From Stramonita haemastoma (Eukaryota; Mollusca; Gastropoda; Neogastropoda; Muricidae), in assembly GCA_030674155.1 (NCBI GenBank), contig CM060326.1, forward strand, positions 16,362,690 to 16,426,689: DNA of 64,000 bases, read 5' to 3'. Numbering within the stretch: the stretch's first letter is position 1; every line of letters starts with the position of its first letter. The position numbers and the translations under genes were made by a program. Below the pieces are notes generated by a model. It did no database searches. It saw only the letters and a list, made by a program, of their open reading frames with translations, and was not told the DNA's origin. Below are positions 13,449 through 23,628 of the stretch, piece after piece.

Positions 13449-13482
13449 TATATATAATATATATATATATATTATATATACA
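13105..13482. repeat. (TA)n arrays enclosing a duplicated 70-bp hairpin unit
   Basis: Three TA arrays are separated by two copies (about 13,170-13,232 and 13,316-13,380) of one unique unit containing GGCCTACTGTTCTTGTTAGA. The second copy contains a perfect stem, ACCACTG/CAGTGGT, with a 4-nt loop. The first copy has lost bases in the stem. Confidence 0.88.
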
Positions 13483-13539
13483 AAGGGTTCTCTCCAAAAT
13501 AAAAACTAACCGCCAAAACACGCACATTATAAATGCGAT

Positions 13540-13720
13540 CTGCCAGTGCCTTAATTCCCTTCATGTATAATATATACACATGCAAATAAGCAATGGTGTG
13601 TGTTAAAGACCCCATAATTTATATTCTGAGTATTCTTCCATGGGCCACGGTAACATAAACATACCCAGCATGCGCATTGTATCTGGCGAAGTGTGGGCTC
13701 CACCAGCTTCAACCTGCCCA
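13540..13720 (+). mobile_element. SINE-B fragment (3' part)
   Basis: This matches the copies at 30.0 and 62.1 kb. Shared landmarks are GCCAGTGCCTT, ACACATGCA, TTAAAGAC, AAACATA(C)CCAGCATGC, and GGGCTCC with CAGCTTCAAC. The tRNA-like head is missing. Confidence 0.7.
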
Positions 13721-13759
13721 CGACACACTGTCTGAAAACTTCAGCGCAGTTTCCCATTG

Positions 13760-15300
13760 ACTCCTGGAGGAGTTAAACGGGGAGAAAGAAAGGATGCAAT
13801 CCTACAATGTGCCAAAAACAAAACAAAAAAAACCCAAAAGAGTACATAGGTTTGCATTTGGGTCTGTTTTTTGTTGTGTTTTTTTTTTGGTGGTGGGAGG
13901 GGGGGGGGTGTTTGTTTGGTTTTTTTTTTGTTTGTTTTGTATTTGGGGTTTGGGTTGTTTTTTTTACTGTGTGTTAATCGGTGGTTTTGTGTAATTATAT
14001 GTTTGTTAAGATATCCGGCATTTTCGGGGATTCGTTTTTGTTGAATTTTTATTCGTTGCCTGCAAACCATACATCAGTAAATCATTCGCTAACTGAAGGA
14101 ACTGTGTCTCAGATTCTGCGACACCTCGTTACCTTGTTTCCCTGGTGATTTGTTTCGGACTTTTTTCTCTTTTTTTTTTTTGTATTTTTTTCTTCTATCT
14201 TTTATGATTCTAATAATATGTCTTTCAGTTTCTGTCTATTTATCTTCTATTTTCATGCAGCCCAGCTACGGCCGAAGCTAAAGGCTTCAAAATCATTAAT
14301 GTGAGCAGAAGCCGAATGCGTGGTCTACGTATAATGTTGTTACGCTTTGAAACGTTATGTTGAGATTGTCTTCATCCTTGACAACCTCGCAGTAAAAACA
14401 AGCACTCTCCATTGAAGGCGAAAAATGACTCAAGTCAGAGTATGGCTGCCAATGATTATAACGTTGGGTTCTTGATAACAGCCAGACACGCAAACTCCTC
14501 ATCCAAATGTGTACTTGCAGTCTCATAGTGAGTGATTCCCAGTTGTGATGAGTGTGGGACAAAATGCGTTTATTATTCTGGGTGGCCCCCCATAATGCTA
14601 AGCTGGGGAACGCTCTACAAGAACAATAACACACTACAGCACCAGGATGAAGCCATACCAAAATGTACAAAATCAGTAAACATTGGACATGGTGTGTGTG
14701 TGTGTGTGTGTGTGGTGGGGGGGGGGGGTTGTTATTTTTTTTAGGGGGGGAGAGGAAAGCTTTGGACAGGGGAAGTTACTGTCAGCACTTCTATTCGGAG
14801 TAGCCCCCCCTCCCTGACACTGGCTCAAAGACAGATCTATCTATCTTTGGCATTGTTCGCCGCAACTTAACTGGTATTTTCTTTGAATCGTTTTACATGA
14901 GCAATTGCACAAACTGTTCCAGTGATAATTCTGATCTGTCGGATATTCAGTGAAATTTTCTATAGTAGGCTTATCAGATAAAAACTAGTAGACTTGTGTA
15001 ACTGTTCCACGTCATAACAACATTTTAAAGCTGTGCTTAAATCTAGAGATGTCTAGAAGTGTAGATCTATCGCCTATTTTCTGTTTAGCCTATAAATTAT
15101 TGTTCATAAGATGTCAAATAGGGAATGAGCGTATCAGTCTTACTTGTATCGCTATGTGTTCCTATTGCCAACAGTTATTTTTAACTGTGATGCCCAACTA
15201 TTTATGAAGGGGAGACATCTTGAAAACAATCATTGTGGGCAAAAAATGGTCGCATATGCAAAATCTCACCATTGGTGAACCTCAAAACTCTAACCCAGAA
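13760..15300. other. Non-coding DNA with poly-T/poly-G tracts
   Basis: T- and G-runs (13,866-13,990, 14,713-14,750) and a short GT tract lie in otherwise unique sequence. At 15,257-15,335 there is a SINE-D-like box (AATCTCACCATTGGTGAACC) followed by a poly-C tract of about 27. No exon recognised. Confidence 0.45.
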
Positions 15301-15692
15301 CAACCGGTTAACCCCCCCCCCCCCCCCCCCCCCCCACCACCCCCAACAATAATGATGGATTGTTTGTTAAATCTGTCCTTTAAAAAAAAAAAAACAACTT
15401 TTTTTCTTCCAGTGCTGCGATCATGCCTGTGTGAAGGTTTTTATGCGCATCATAAATCATAATTCATTCATGCGTTCATAGTTTCCAAGTTATCAGACTG
15501 GTCCAGTCGTTTTATTCCTCTCTTCATGATCGAAGTCTAGAAACAAAAAGTGTTCACTGTGTGTGAATATTTATACTGTTGTATTGCACTTTTACATGTA
15601 ACTTTACAAGCCCCTTGCTAATCTTTTCCAAGATCCAAATTCAAAATTTCCTCAAATACTAGTATTAGTTCAGTTGTGGGTCAAAAGTATTT

Positions 15693-15714
15693 GGTGTGTG
15701 GTGTGTGTGTGTGT

Positions 15715-15758
<44 letters not shown>

Positions 15759-15976
15759 TGAGTGAGGGCAGGGGTTAGGAAAATGTTTTGTGTTTATCTT
15801 ATTTTATTTATTTTATTCTTTTATTTCGAGGATAATGGAATAAGTACTCCTGTCCTTTTTTACATCCAGCCCCAGGTGTGTGCAATTTCGTCAGTTTTGT
15901 TATCCGTTCCCACCGGCACACAATGGCTTACTCTTCGGAAAAAACAGAATGAGTTTTAACATGTACACAAAGTGTT

Positions 15977-16028
<52 letters not shown>
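15693..16028. mobile_element. SINE-A fragment between two (GT)n tracts
   Basis: Reverse-oriented SINE-A sequence (about 15,790-15,978; A/T tail, ATAATGGAATAAG, CACAATGGC, core) lies between GT tracts at 15,693-15,757 and 15,978-16,028. Its tRNA head is absent and the core is cut off exactly where the second GT tract starts. Confidence 0.8.
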
Positions 16029-16030
<2 letters not shown>

Positions 16031-16849
16031 GTAAATTTATTGCAGTTCAGTTACAAAACATGTATGGGAGGGTCCAACTCAGCAGGCAATAAAATAAAAT
16101 TTTTAAAAAACATCATTTAGGAATCCTAAGCCATTTCCATTCCATTCTCTCTGTGTGTGCGTGTGCACGCACCCCTATGTATAAATAATGTGTGTAAAAT
16201 GTGGTAAGGTGAACACTCCAGCCATTCCCCTGACAGGTTCAGTTTACCAGTGATAATGCACAAAGCTGTTCTGGCAGAATCTCAATGAGGTGAAAATGCA
16301 AACAAACCAGTTTTTCTTTTCAAGTGATCCCCAACCTAACACCACTTCAAATTCTCCCTGTGAGTATTTACTTCTATTTTTTTATATATATAGAGTTGAG
16401 TTATGGTATAATATAGATATAATAATGATATTGATGATGATCATGCTTTTTTCTTTCATGGGCTATGATCAGTATGCTAGTTTTCAATTACGACAATTAT
16501 GATGCCTTTTCTTTTGTGGGCTATGATCAGTGTATTAACTTTTGTGTCTATGTCAGTTTAGGCATTACTGATATATACTCTGTCTAGCTCACGTTGACAA
16601 TATCTGTGTGTTTAGACAGTATCTTTTCTCGCATAATGCTCAGAACCAGAAGGTTCAAGATTACATAATGTTGACTGTTCATAATGTTTGAAATCAGAAA
16701 AACGAAATGGGAAAAAAAAACCCAAACTTTTAAATGAAGATGAAAAAACACCAACTTTTTTTAAAATGACAAAAACAGCGAGCAGGTGATAAGGAGACTA
16801 GAATGATGTCATTTTCTTCTTAGCAAAGTTAGAGAGGGCAATGACTCTA

Positions 16850-17596
16850 ATTTATCTATTTATTTATTTATCCTTTCTTTTATATCGAGGTTAATGGAAA
16901 AAGCACTCATGTGCTTTTTTTTTTATCCAGTCCCCATGTGTATGCAGTTTTGTAAATATTGTCATCTGTTCCCCGGCACACAATGGCCTACACTTACGAA
17001 AAGGTTACTTATTTTGAAGGGAACAGAACACTTGTCACTGAAACCTACCATTTTCTTCAACTTGTTATCAGAGTCAAGAGGTCAATGATTTTCAGTGGTG
17101 TGATTCAGAGCCATTGTAGCATTAACATAATACCCATAGTGTGCCCACAAAAAACACCTCCCAAGCTTGATGAGGACAGACGGCAAATACAGCTGTTGGT
17201 TCTCTATGGTATAGACTACAGTTCTCTCCTTATTATTTATTTATTTATTTTTATATCGAGGATAATGGAAAAAGCACTCATGTGCTTTTTTTCATTCAGT
17301 CCCCGTGTATATGCAGTTTTGTAAATATTGTCATCTGTTCCCACCAGCACACAATGGCCTACACTTACGAAAAGGTTACTTATTTTGAAGCAACAGAACA
17401 CTTGTCATTGAAACCTACCATTTTCTTGTATCAGAGTCAAGAGGTCAATAATTTTCAGTGGTGTGATTCAGAGCCATTGTAACATTAACATGATACCCAT
17501 AGTGTGCCCACAAAAACACTCTCCCAAGCTTGAGAGAACAGCACAGCAAATACCAGCTGGTTGGTTCTCTATAGTATAGACTACAGTTCTTTCCTT
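16850..17596 (-). repeat. Tandem duplication of about 370 bp containing SINE-A ends
   Basis: Two copies (16,850-17,224 and 17,225-17,596) each begin with a SINE-A 3' tail and core and continue into the same non-SINE sequence (GAAAAGGTTACTTATTTTGA ... CAGAGCCATTGTA ... TAGACTACAGTTCT). The array ends where the full SINE-A at 17,597 begins. This suggests recombination between neighbouring SINE tails. Confidence 0.85.
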
Positions 17597-17960
17597 GTTA
17601 TTATTTATTTATTTATTTATTCTTTTATATCGAGGATAATGGGATAAGCACTCTTGTGCTTTTTTTTTTTTTTTACATCTAGTCCCCGTGTGTATGCAGT
17701 TTTGTAATTGTCATCTGTTCCCACCGGCACACGATGGTCTACTCTTACGAAAAGCGGAACAGGATTTAAGTGTGTGCACAAGATGTTCTGCGTGCGTTCA
17801 CACACGGGCCTCGGTTTAAAGTCTCATCCGAAGGACTTTTGGGAAGAGTGGAGTTAGCACTGATGTTAACTCTAGGAGAAAAATCTCCTCGAACGGGAAT
17901 CGAACCGGGGTCGTCAAATTGCGAGCGCAATGTTCTGACCACTAGGCTATCCCGTCCCCC
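17597..17960 (-). mobile_element. Full-length tRNA-derived SINE-A
   Basis: Read on the minus strand, it starts with a tRNA-like head: GGGATAGCCTAGTGGTCAGA (A box) and GGTTCGATTCCCG (B box). A GGAGATTTTTCTCC hairpin, GTTAAC, and a central region with CGCAGAACATCTTG and GTAGACCATCGTG-like sequence follow. It ends with AGTGCTTATCCCATTATCCT and an (ATAAA)n tail. A and B boxes are internal RNA polymerase III promoters. The family is non-autonomous and depends on a LINE not present here. Confidence 0.9.
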
Positions 17961-18084
17961 CTTGGGACTGCATGCAATACTGTTTGAAGTTTTACTGTAG
18001 TGATGAATAACAGAGTGAGCTAGTAGCACTCAGAGATTTTGAACAGGGACTGGGTGGGTTTGTTGTAGGAGAAGGAAGAAGGGG

Positions 18085-18118
18085 TTGGTGGGGCGGGGGG
18101 GGGGGGGGGGGGGGGGGA
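18085..18118. repeat. Poly-G tract
   Basis: About 24 consecutive G after GGGGCGGGG. It has G-quadruplex potential and its length in the assembly is unreliable. Confidence 0.9.
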
Positions 18119-18525
18119 GTGTTTGTTGCTTCAAGTTCAATGAAAAGCCCCACTATAAATGTTAGTAGGCACAGATGTGGAAGAAATATCTTTTTTTTTA
18201 TGTGTGAGTTTTGGTATGTACAGATGTTTTACATATTAAGTCCCTTAAGTGTGTGTCTGTGTGTACATGTGTGTGTGTGTGTGTGACTAGTGGAATCAAC
18301 TGTGCCACATTATCTAAAAGTGTTGTGTGTATGTTGTGAAGTTCATATCTCTGCACCCAGAGTGTTCTACACCCATTAAGTGATACTCCACATTAATAAT
18401 ATATATAGACAAACAATACTGAGGAAAATACCACACTTAATATTGGCAAATAATGAGGAAAACTTGATGCAAATCTTCCAGTTACTTCTTGCTGCTTTAG
18501 CTGCAATCTAATGAAACTGCCTCCT

Positions 18526-18541
18526 TCCTCTCTCTCGTCTC

Positions 18542-18635
<94 letters not shown>

Positions 18636-18763
18636 GAGAGAGGAGGAGGAGGAACCAGCTAGTAACACCCATCCACAATTTTATTTTAGGAGTAAAGAAA
18701 AAAGTCAAGTATTACATCCCTCACCACAGTAAGGTTCTCGTACACAGAAAATTAAATTCAACA

Positions 18764-18826
<63 letters not shown>
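18526..18826. repeat. (CT)n and (TA)n microsatellites
   Basis: CT with CTCCT breaks (18,526-18,634) runs into GAGAGAGGAGGAGG, giving a small inverted repeat. A TA array follows at 18,770-18,825. Confidence 0.93.
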
Positions 18827-18828
<2 letters not shown>

Positions 18829-18829
18829 T

Positions 18830-19900
18830 AACGTGGATTTTTTGTTAAACATGTTTTTGCCTAAAAATAGTATATATAAATGTTTCATCCACCATATTAC
18901 TTTGTTGTAGTGCCAGTACATGTAAAATTATGCATGTAAAAAAAAAATACAGATTTGCAGGTTCAAAATACACAATGTGCCAAAATTTTCCCTTTGATAT
19001 TTTTTTTATTATGGTTTTCTTTGTAGTTAAGCCTGCCTGTTTTTGTTTTTTTGTTTGTTTGGGTTCGGTTTTGTTTGGTTTTTTTGGAGGGGGGGAGGTT
19101 ATTTGTGGGCTTTTTTGTTTTTGTTTTGTCGTGTTGGTTTGTTTTGGGTGTTTTGTTGCTTTGGATAGATTTATGTTCAAGCATGAAACAAAATATGAGA
19201 GGATAATTTCTTTGTCAGTGAACAAGAAAGGCAACTTTGGCCCTAAAAGGGACAAGGGCTTATTTGTTAAGTCCCTTTAAGGATCGGCTCATTTTTGCTT
19301 ATTTTCATAATAAGTGTAACTCATTCCACTGCATTGATAATCATGAAATTCAATTTTGATTAAAAAAAGATAAGTACTAGCCGAATTTTCATTTACCTAG
19401 TATGAGGATTCATCAGTTTATTTGTTCTTGAAGTGATTTTCCTCTCTACCTACTGATTATTGTGGTTATTAGTTTCTTTCTTTCTGTCCTTGCTGTATTT
19501 ACTTAATAACTTTCTTCTTTTCTTGTTTTAGTTTATAAACTTATCACATAGTTGTAGGACTACTTTTTTAAAAACTCCTGATTTAATTACTTTAGTCATA
19601 CTTTTTTTTATTATTATTATGATACGATAGTATATTGTGATATTATATTACTAATATCATAATATAGTTTTATCATAACGAATTTATTACTCAGTTACAC
19701 TTTTTTTCTTTTTTTTAATAAATCATGTCATTTGCTGATACGCTCACGCAAGTCTAGATTTACATGAATCGTGCTTATATCTGATGTGCATGCCTGTTAA
19801 ACCTGAACCACCATTGTCCTGTCAAAGTTTTATCAATAAAAATTGACAGAAATCAAAGTCTGAGTGTGTGTGCTCCTCTCAAGCTTATCTGAACCGTCAG
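18830..19900. other. Intergenic A/T-rich DNA
   Basis: No gene recognised. It contains T- and TG-rich stretches (18,995-19,150) and (ATT)n-like sequence near 19,610. An AATAAA lies near 19,835 on the plus strand just before the satellite, but no transcript can be assigned to it. Confidence 0.4.
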
Positions 19901-19904
19901 TTAC

Positions 19905-20245
19905 CAGAGGGATTTTTCTCCCAAACCCTCTTTTAATGAACACTCTTACTGTGTCCCACAAGAGTGGAGATGCACTTGTGGGACAGTTATCAGAGGGTTT
20001 TTCTCCCAAACCCTCTTTTAATGAACACTTTACTGTGTCCACAAGAGTGGAGATGCACTTGTGGGACAGTTATCAGAGGGTTTTTCTCCCAAACCCTCTT
20101 TTAATGAACACTCTTACTGTGTCCCACAAGAGTGGAGATGCACTTGTGGGACAGTTATCAGAGGGTTTTGCCCAAAAAAACTTTTAATGAACACTCTTAC
20201 TGTGTCCTACAACAGTGGAGATGCACTTGTGGGACATGGTTGTTT
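19905..20245 (+). repeat. Satellite, short arm: four units in plus orientation
   Basis: Four head-to-tail units of about 84 bp. Each contains CCCAAACCCTCTTTTAATGA, ACTGTGTCCCACAAG, AGTGGAGATGCA and CTTGTGGGACAGTTATCAGA. The same unit occurs in reverse from 20,940, so these are the two arms of an inverted array. The inner part of each unit is itself a hairpin: an 11-bp stem TGTCCCACAAG/CTTGTGGGACA around a 12-nt loop. Confidence 0.95.
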
Positions 20246-20274
20246 TTTAAAAGAGGGTGTAGGGAAAACCTCTT

Positions 20275-20470
20275 CACTTTATTTGTTTGTTTATTTATTT
20301 ATTCATTCATTATTCTTTTATATCAAGGACAATGGAATAAGCGCTCATGTGCTTTTTTTCCCAATGTGTCTGCAGTTTTGTAAATCTTATCTGTTCCCAC
20401 CGGCCCACAATAGCCTACTCTTTTGAAAAGCTGAACAGGATTTAATGTGTGCACAAGATCTTAAGATGTT
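20275..20470 (-). mobile_element. SINE-A fragment in the satellite spacer
   Basis: It has the A/T tail, GGACAATGGAATAAGC, GTGCTTTTTT, CCCACCGGCCCACAATAGCC and GCTGAACAGGATTTAATG. The head is missing. It lies directly after the last plus-oriented satellite unit. Confidence 0.8.
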
Positions 20471-20489
20471 TGACACAAACCACCATGTT

Positions 20490-20620
20490 CCTTCTACAAG
20501 TGCATCTCTGCTGGACTGCTGAGCCAACAACCACTGACTGAGCTGAGATGCACTTGTGGGAGGGACATGGAAATTTGTCGTGAAGCGAAGGGGTTTTCCC
20601 CACTCCCTCCTTTAATTAAT
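20490..20620. repeat. Boundary repeat, left copy
   Basis: A palindromic stretch (GCATCTCTGCTGG ... CTGAGCTGAGATGCAC) is followed by GGGACATGGAAATTTGTCGT and AGGGGTTTTCCCCAC. The same module, in the same orientation, follows the long satellite arm at about 22,905-23,030. Confidence 0.8.
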
Positions 20621-20621
20621 A

Positions 20622-20723
20622 AATGTACCGGTCAGAGCGCTCGCTTTCCCCCTAGACAAGTTAAGCAGCGTCGAGTGGTTACCAGTTGAATGGGTGACCG
20701 TTTGCACCCCTTGGCTTCAGTAC

Positions 20724-20758
<35 letters not shown>

Positions 20759-20935
20759 AGTTCACCCAGCTATAAATGGGTACCTGCCCTCTTTAGGGTC
20801 AGGGAAGGAAAAGCAGCGAGGGAGAGGAGATGAGCGCTGCCCTAATATGCTGGCCCCTAGAGAAGCTGAGGTCTCTGATGCCTCGCTCCCCTACGACCGC
20901 CTAGGTTAGGGGACACCTTTACCTTTTTACCATGT
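20622..20935 (+). mobile_element. SINE-C with 5S rRNA-like segment
   Basis: The head has GGTCAGAGCGCTCGCTTTCC (tRNA A-box-like), then AAGTTAAGCAGCGTCGAG and GGTTACCAGTTGAATGGGTG ACCG. The last two match the internal control region of animal 5S rRNA genes (AAGCTAAGCAGCGTCGGG ... TTGGATGGGAGACCG). The body has CACCCAGCTATAAATGGGTA, CTCTTTAGGGTCAGGGAAGG and a (TTTACC)n tail. A run of about 32 C interrupts this copy at 20,727-20,758. Other copies are at 33.4, 41.1, 51.9 and 57.5 kb. Confidence 0.85.
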
Positions 20936-20939
20936 CCCA

Positions 20940-22920
20940 CCATGTGCATCTCCAGTCTTGTGGGACACCATAAGAGTGTTCATTAAAAGAGGGTTTTGGG
21001 GGAAAACCCTCTGATAACTGTCCCACAAGTGCATCTCAACTCTTATCATCTCCACTCTTGTGGGACACAGTAAAGTGTTCATTAAGAGGGTTTGGGGAAA
21101 ACCCCAGATAACTGTCCCACAATAAGTGCATCTCCACTCTTGTGGGACACAGTAAGAGTGTTCATTAAGAGGGTTTGGGGGAAAACCCTCAATAACTGTC
21201 CCACAATAATGCATCTCACTCTTGGACACAGAATGTCATTAAAAAGTCTGGAAAACCTCTAAGTTCACATGCATCTCATCTGTGGACACCATAAAGTGTT
21301 CATTCAAAGAGGTTTGGGGACAAAACCTCTGATAACTGACCTACAAGTGCATCTCCACTCTTGTGGAGTAATATTGACACAATAATATTGTTTACTAAAA
21401 GAGAGTTTGCGGGGAAAACCCTCTGATAACTGTCCCACAAGTGCATCTCCACTCTTGTGAGACACAGTAATAGTGTTCATTAAAGAAGGTTTGGGGGAAA
21501 TCCTCTGATAACTGTCCCACAAGTGCATCTCCACTCTTGTGAGACACAGTAATAGTGTTCATTAAAAGAAGTTTGGGGGCAAAACCCTCTGATAACTGTC
21601 CCACAAGTGCATCTCCACTCTTGTGAGACACAGTAATAGTGTTCATTAAAAGAAGGTTTGGGGGCAAAACCCTCTGATAACTGTCCCACAAGTGCATCTC
21701 CACTCTTGTGAGACACAGTAATAGTGTTCATTAAAAGAAGGTTTGGGGGCAAAACCCTCTGATAACTGTCCCACAAGTGCATCTCCACTCTTGTGAGACA
21801 CAGTAATAGTGTTCATTAAAAGAAGGTTTGGGGGCAAAACCCTCTGATAACTGTCCCACAAGTGCATCTCCACTCTTGTGAGACACAGTAATAGTGTTCA
21901 TTAAAAGAAGGTTTGGGGGAAAACCCTCTGATGACTGTCCCACAAGTGCATCTCCACTCTTGTGAGACACAGTAATAGTGTTCATTAAAAGAAGGTTTGG
22001 GGGGAAAACCCTCTGATAACTGTCCCACAAGTGCATCTCCACTCTTGTGAGACACAGTAATAGTGTTCATTAAAAGAAGGTTTGGGGGGAAAACCCTCTG
22101 ATAACTGTCCCACAAGTGCATCTCCACTCTTGTGGACACAGTAATAGTGTTCATTAAAAGAAGGTTTGGGGGGAAAACCCTCTGATAACTGTCCCACAAG
22201 TGCATCTCCACTCTTGTGGGACACAGTAATAGTGTTCATTAAAAGAAGGTTTGGGGGAAAACCCTCTGATAACTGTCCCACAAGTGCATCTCCACTCTTG
22301 TGGACACAGTAATAGTGTTCATTAAAAGAAGGTTTGGGGGGAAAACCCTCTGATAACTGTCCCACAAGTGCATCTCCACTCTTGTGGGACACAGTAATAG
22401 TGTTCATTAAAAGAAGGTTTGGGGGAAAACCCTCTGATAACTGTCCCACAAGTGCATCTCCACTCTTGTGGGACACAGTAATAGTGTTCATAAAAGAAGG
22501 TTTGGGGGGAAAACCCTCTGATGACTGTCCCACAAGTGCATCTCCACTCTTGTGGGACACAGTATAGGTTCATAAAGAGGTTGGGGAAAACCGATAACTG
22601 TCCACAGTGCATCTCCACTCTTGACACAGTAAGTGTTCATTAAAGAAGGTTTGGGGAAAACCCTCTGATAACTGTCCCACAAGTGCATCTCCACTCTTGT
22701 GGACACTAATAGTTCATTAAAAGGGTTGGGGAAACCCCTGATACTGTCCTAAGTGCTCTCCACTCTTGGAGACACAGTAATAGTGTTCATTAAAAGGGGG
22801 GGGAAACCCTCTGATAACTGTCCTACAAGTGCATCTCCACTCTTGTGAGACACGTAATAGTGTTCATTAAAAGAGGTTTGGGGGGAAACCCTCTGATAAC
22901 TGTCCCACAAGTGCATCTCA
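20940..22920 (-). repeat. Satellite, long arm: about 24 units in minus orientation
   Basis: Head-to-tail units of 83-86 bp, reverse of the short arm. Units from about 21,420 to 22,560 are nearly identical, apart from CTTGTGAGACA versus CTTGTGGGACA in the stem. Units at 21,180-21,300 and 22,560-22,790 have scattered single-base losses. A perfect hairpin example is at 22,358-22,391. Long open frames exist only because the unit lacks stops in some phases; the peptide changes frame with each unit-length change, so I do not call it coding. Confidence 0.96.
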
Positions 22921-23030
22921 GCTCAGCCAGTGGTTGTTGGCTCAGCAGCTCAGCTGAGGTGCACTGGTGGAAGGGGCATGGAAGTTTGTGTCATCAAGCG
23001 GAGGGGTTTTCCCCACACCCCTTTTATACA
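22905..23030. repeat. Boundary repeat, right copy
   Basis: It is a direct repeat of 20,490-20,620: GCTCAGCCAGTGGTTGTTGG palindrome, GGGGCATGGAAGTTTGTG, GGAGGGGTTTTCCCCACACC. The two copies bracket the SINE-C and the long satellite arm. Confidence 0.78.
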
Positions 23031-23182
23031 CGTACCATGCCCCGCAAGTGCATCTCTGCTTGGCTACTGAACCAGTTCGACTTTGGGGATGATGTCTGAA
23101 CATGACACCAGTGTGCATGCATTTGAAAAATTATATTTATATCATCCATCCATACCACCATGCAACAGCCTACTCTTCTCCA

Positions 23183-23628
23183 AGGCATTCCAACCTCAGG
23201 GATGATGTCTAGGCGTGGTCATCAGTGCGCACAATCATTTGAGATGATGTCATTTGTACCGGCACACAATGGTCTACTCTTTTGAAAGGCATAACGGGTT
23301 TTAATGTGTGTATAATATGTTCTGGGTACGTTTGTATGTGGGACCATGGTTTAAGATTCATCGTAGGACTTTCAGGGGAGGGGAGTCAGTGCTGATGCAC
23401 ATTCTTGGAGAAAACTCCACTCCCCTGAAATTCTTATGATGAATCTTTATACCATGGTCCAACGTACAAACATACCCAGAACATGTTATACACACACTGA
23501 AACCCATTATGCCTTTCGGAAGAGTAGACCATTGTGTGCCAGTACAAACAAATGACAAAATCTCATATGTGCATGTGCGCTGATGACATGTGTAGATATC
23601 TTCCCCCAAGGTTGGAATACAGCCATAA
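23183..23628. repeat. Long inverted repeat of two SINE-related copies
   Basis: Arms of about 200 nt (23,183-23,386 and 23,414-23,628) are separated by about 27 nt. Landmarks pair across the centre: GGCACACAATGGTCTACTC with its reverse complement near 23,522-23,540, GGGACCATGGTTTA with TACCATGGTCC, and AGGGGAGGGGAGT with ACTCCACTCCCCT. The core matches SINE-A/SINE-D. Identity is high but with scattered changes. Confidence 0.9.

Noticed and set aside
17880..17960. tRNA gene candidates at SINE heads (also 31.71, 38.2 and 54.1 kb)
   Set aside because: A and B boxes are present, but no full cloverleaf or acceptor stem closes and each is followed by the same SINE body.
20640..20700. 5S rRNA gene or pseudogene
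   Set aside because: Only the internal control region resembles 5S. The same segment sits within a repeated SINE at four loci with a tRNA-like start, so it is part of a mobile element.
21304..22706. Long minus-strand open frames with repeats of ...HKSGDALVGQLSEGF...
   Set aside because: They are satellite units translated in whichever phase lacks stops. The peptide changes frame with each unit-length change and has no start, splice or domain evidence.
19905..22920. Regular 84-bp spacing suggesting a CRISPR array or zinc-finger gene
   Set aside because: Whole units are near-identical with no unique spacers, the DNA is eukaryotic, and no Cys-His pattern is present.
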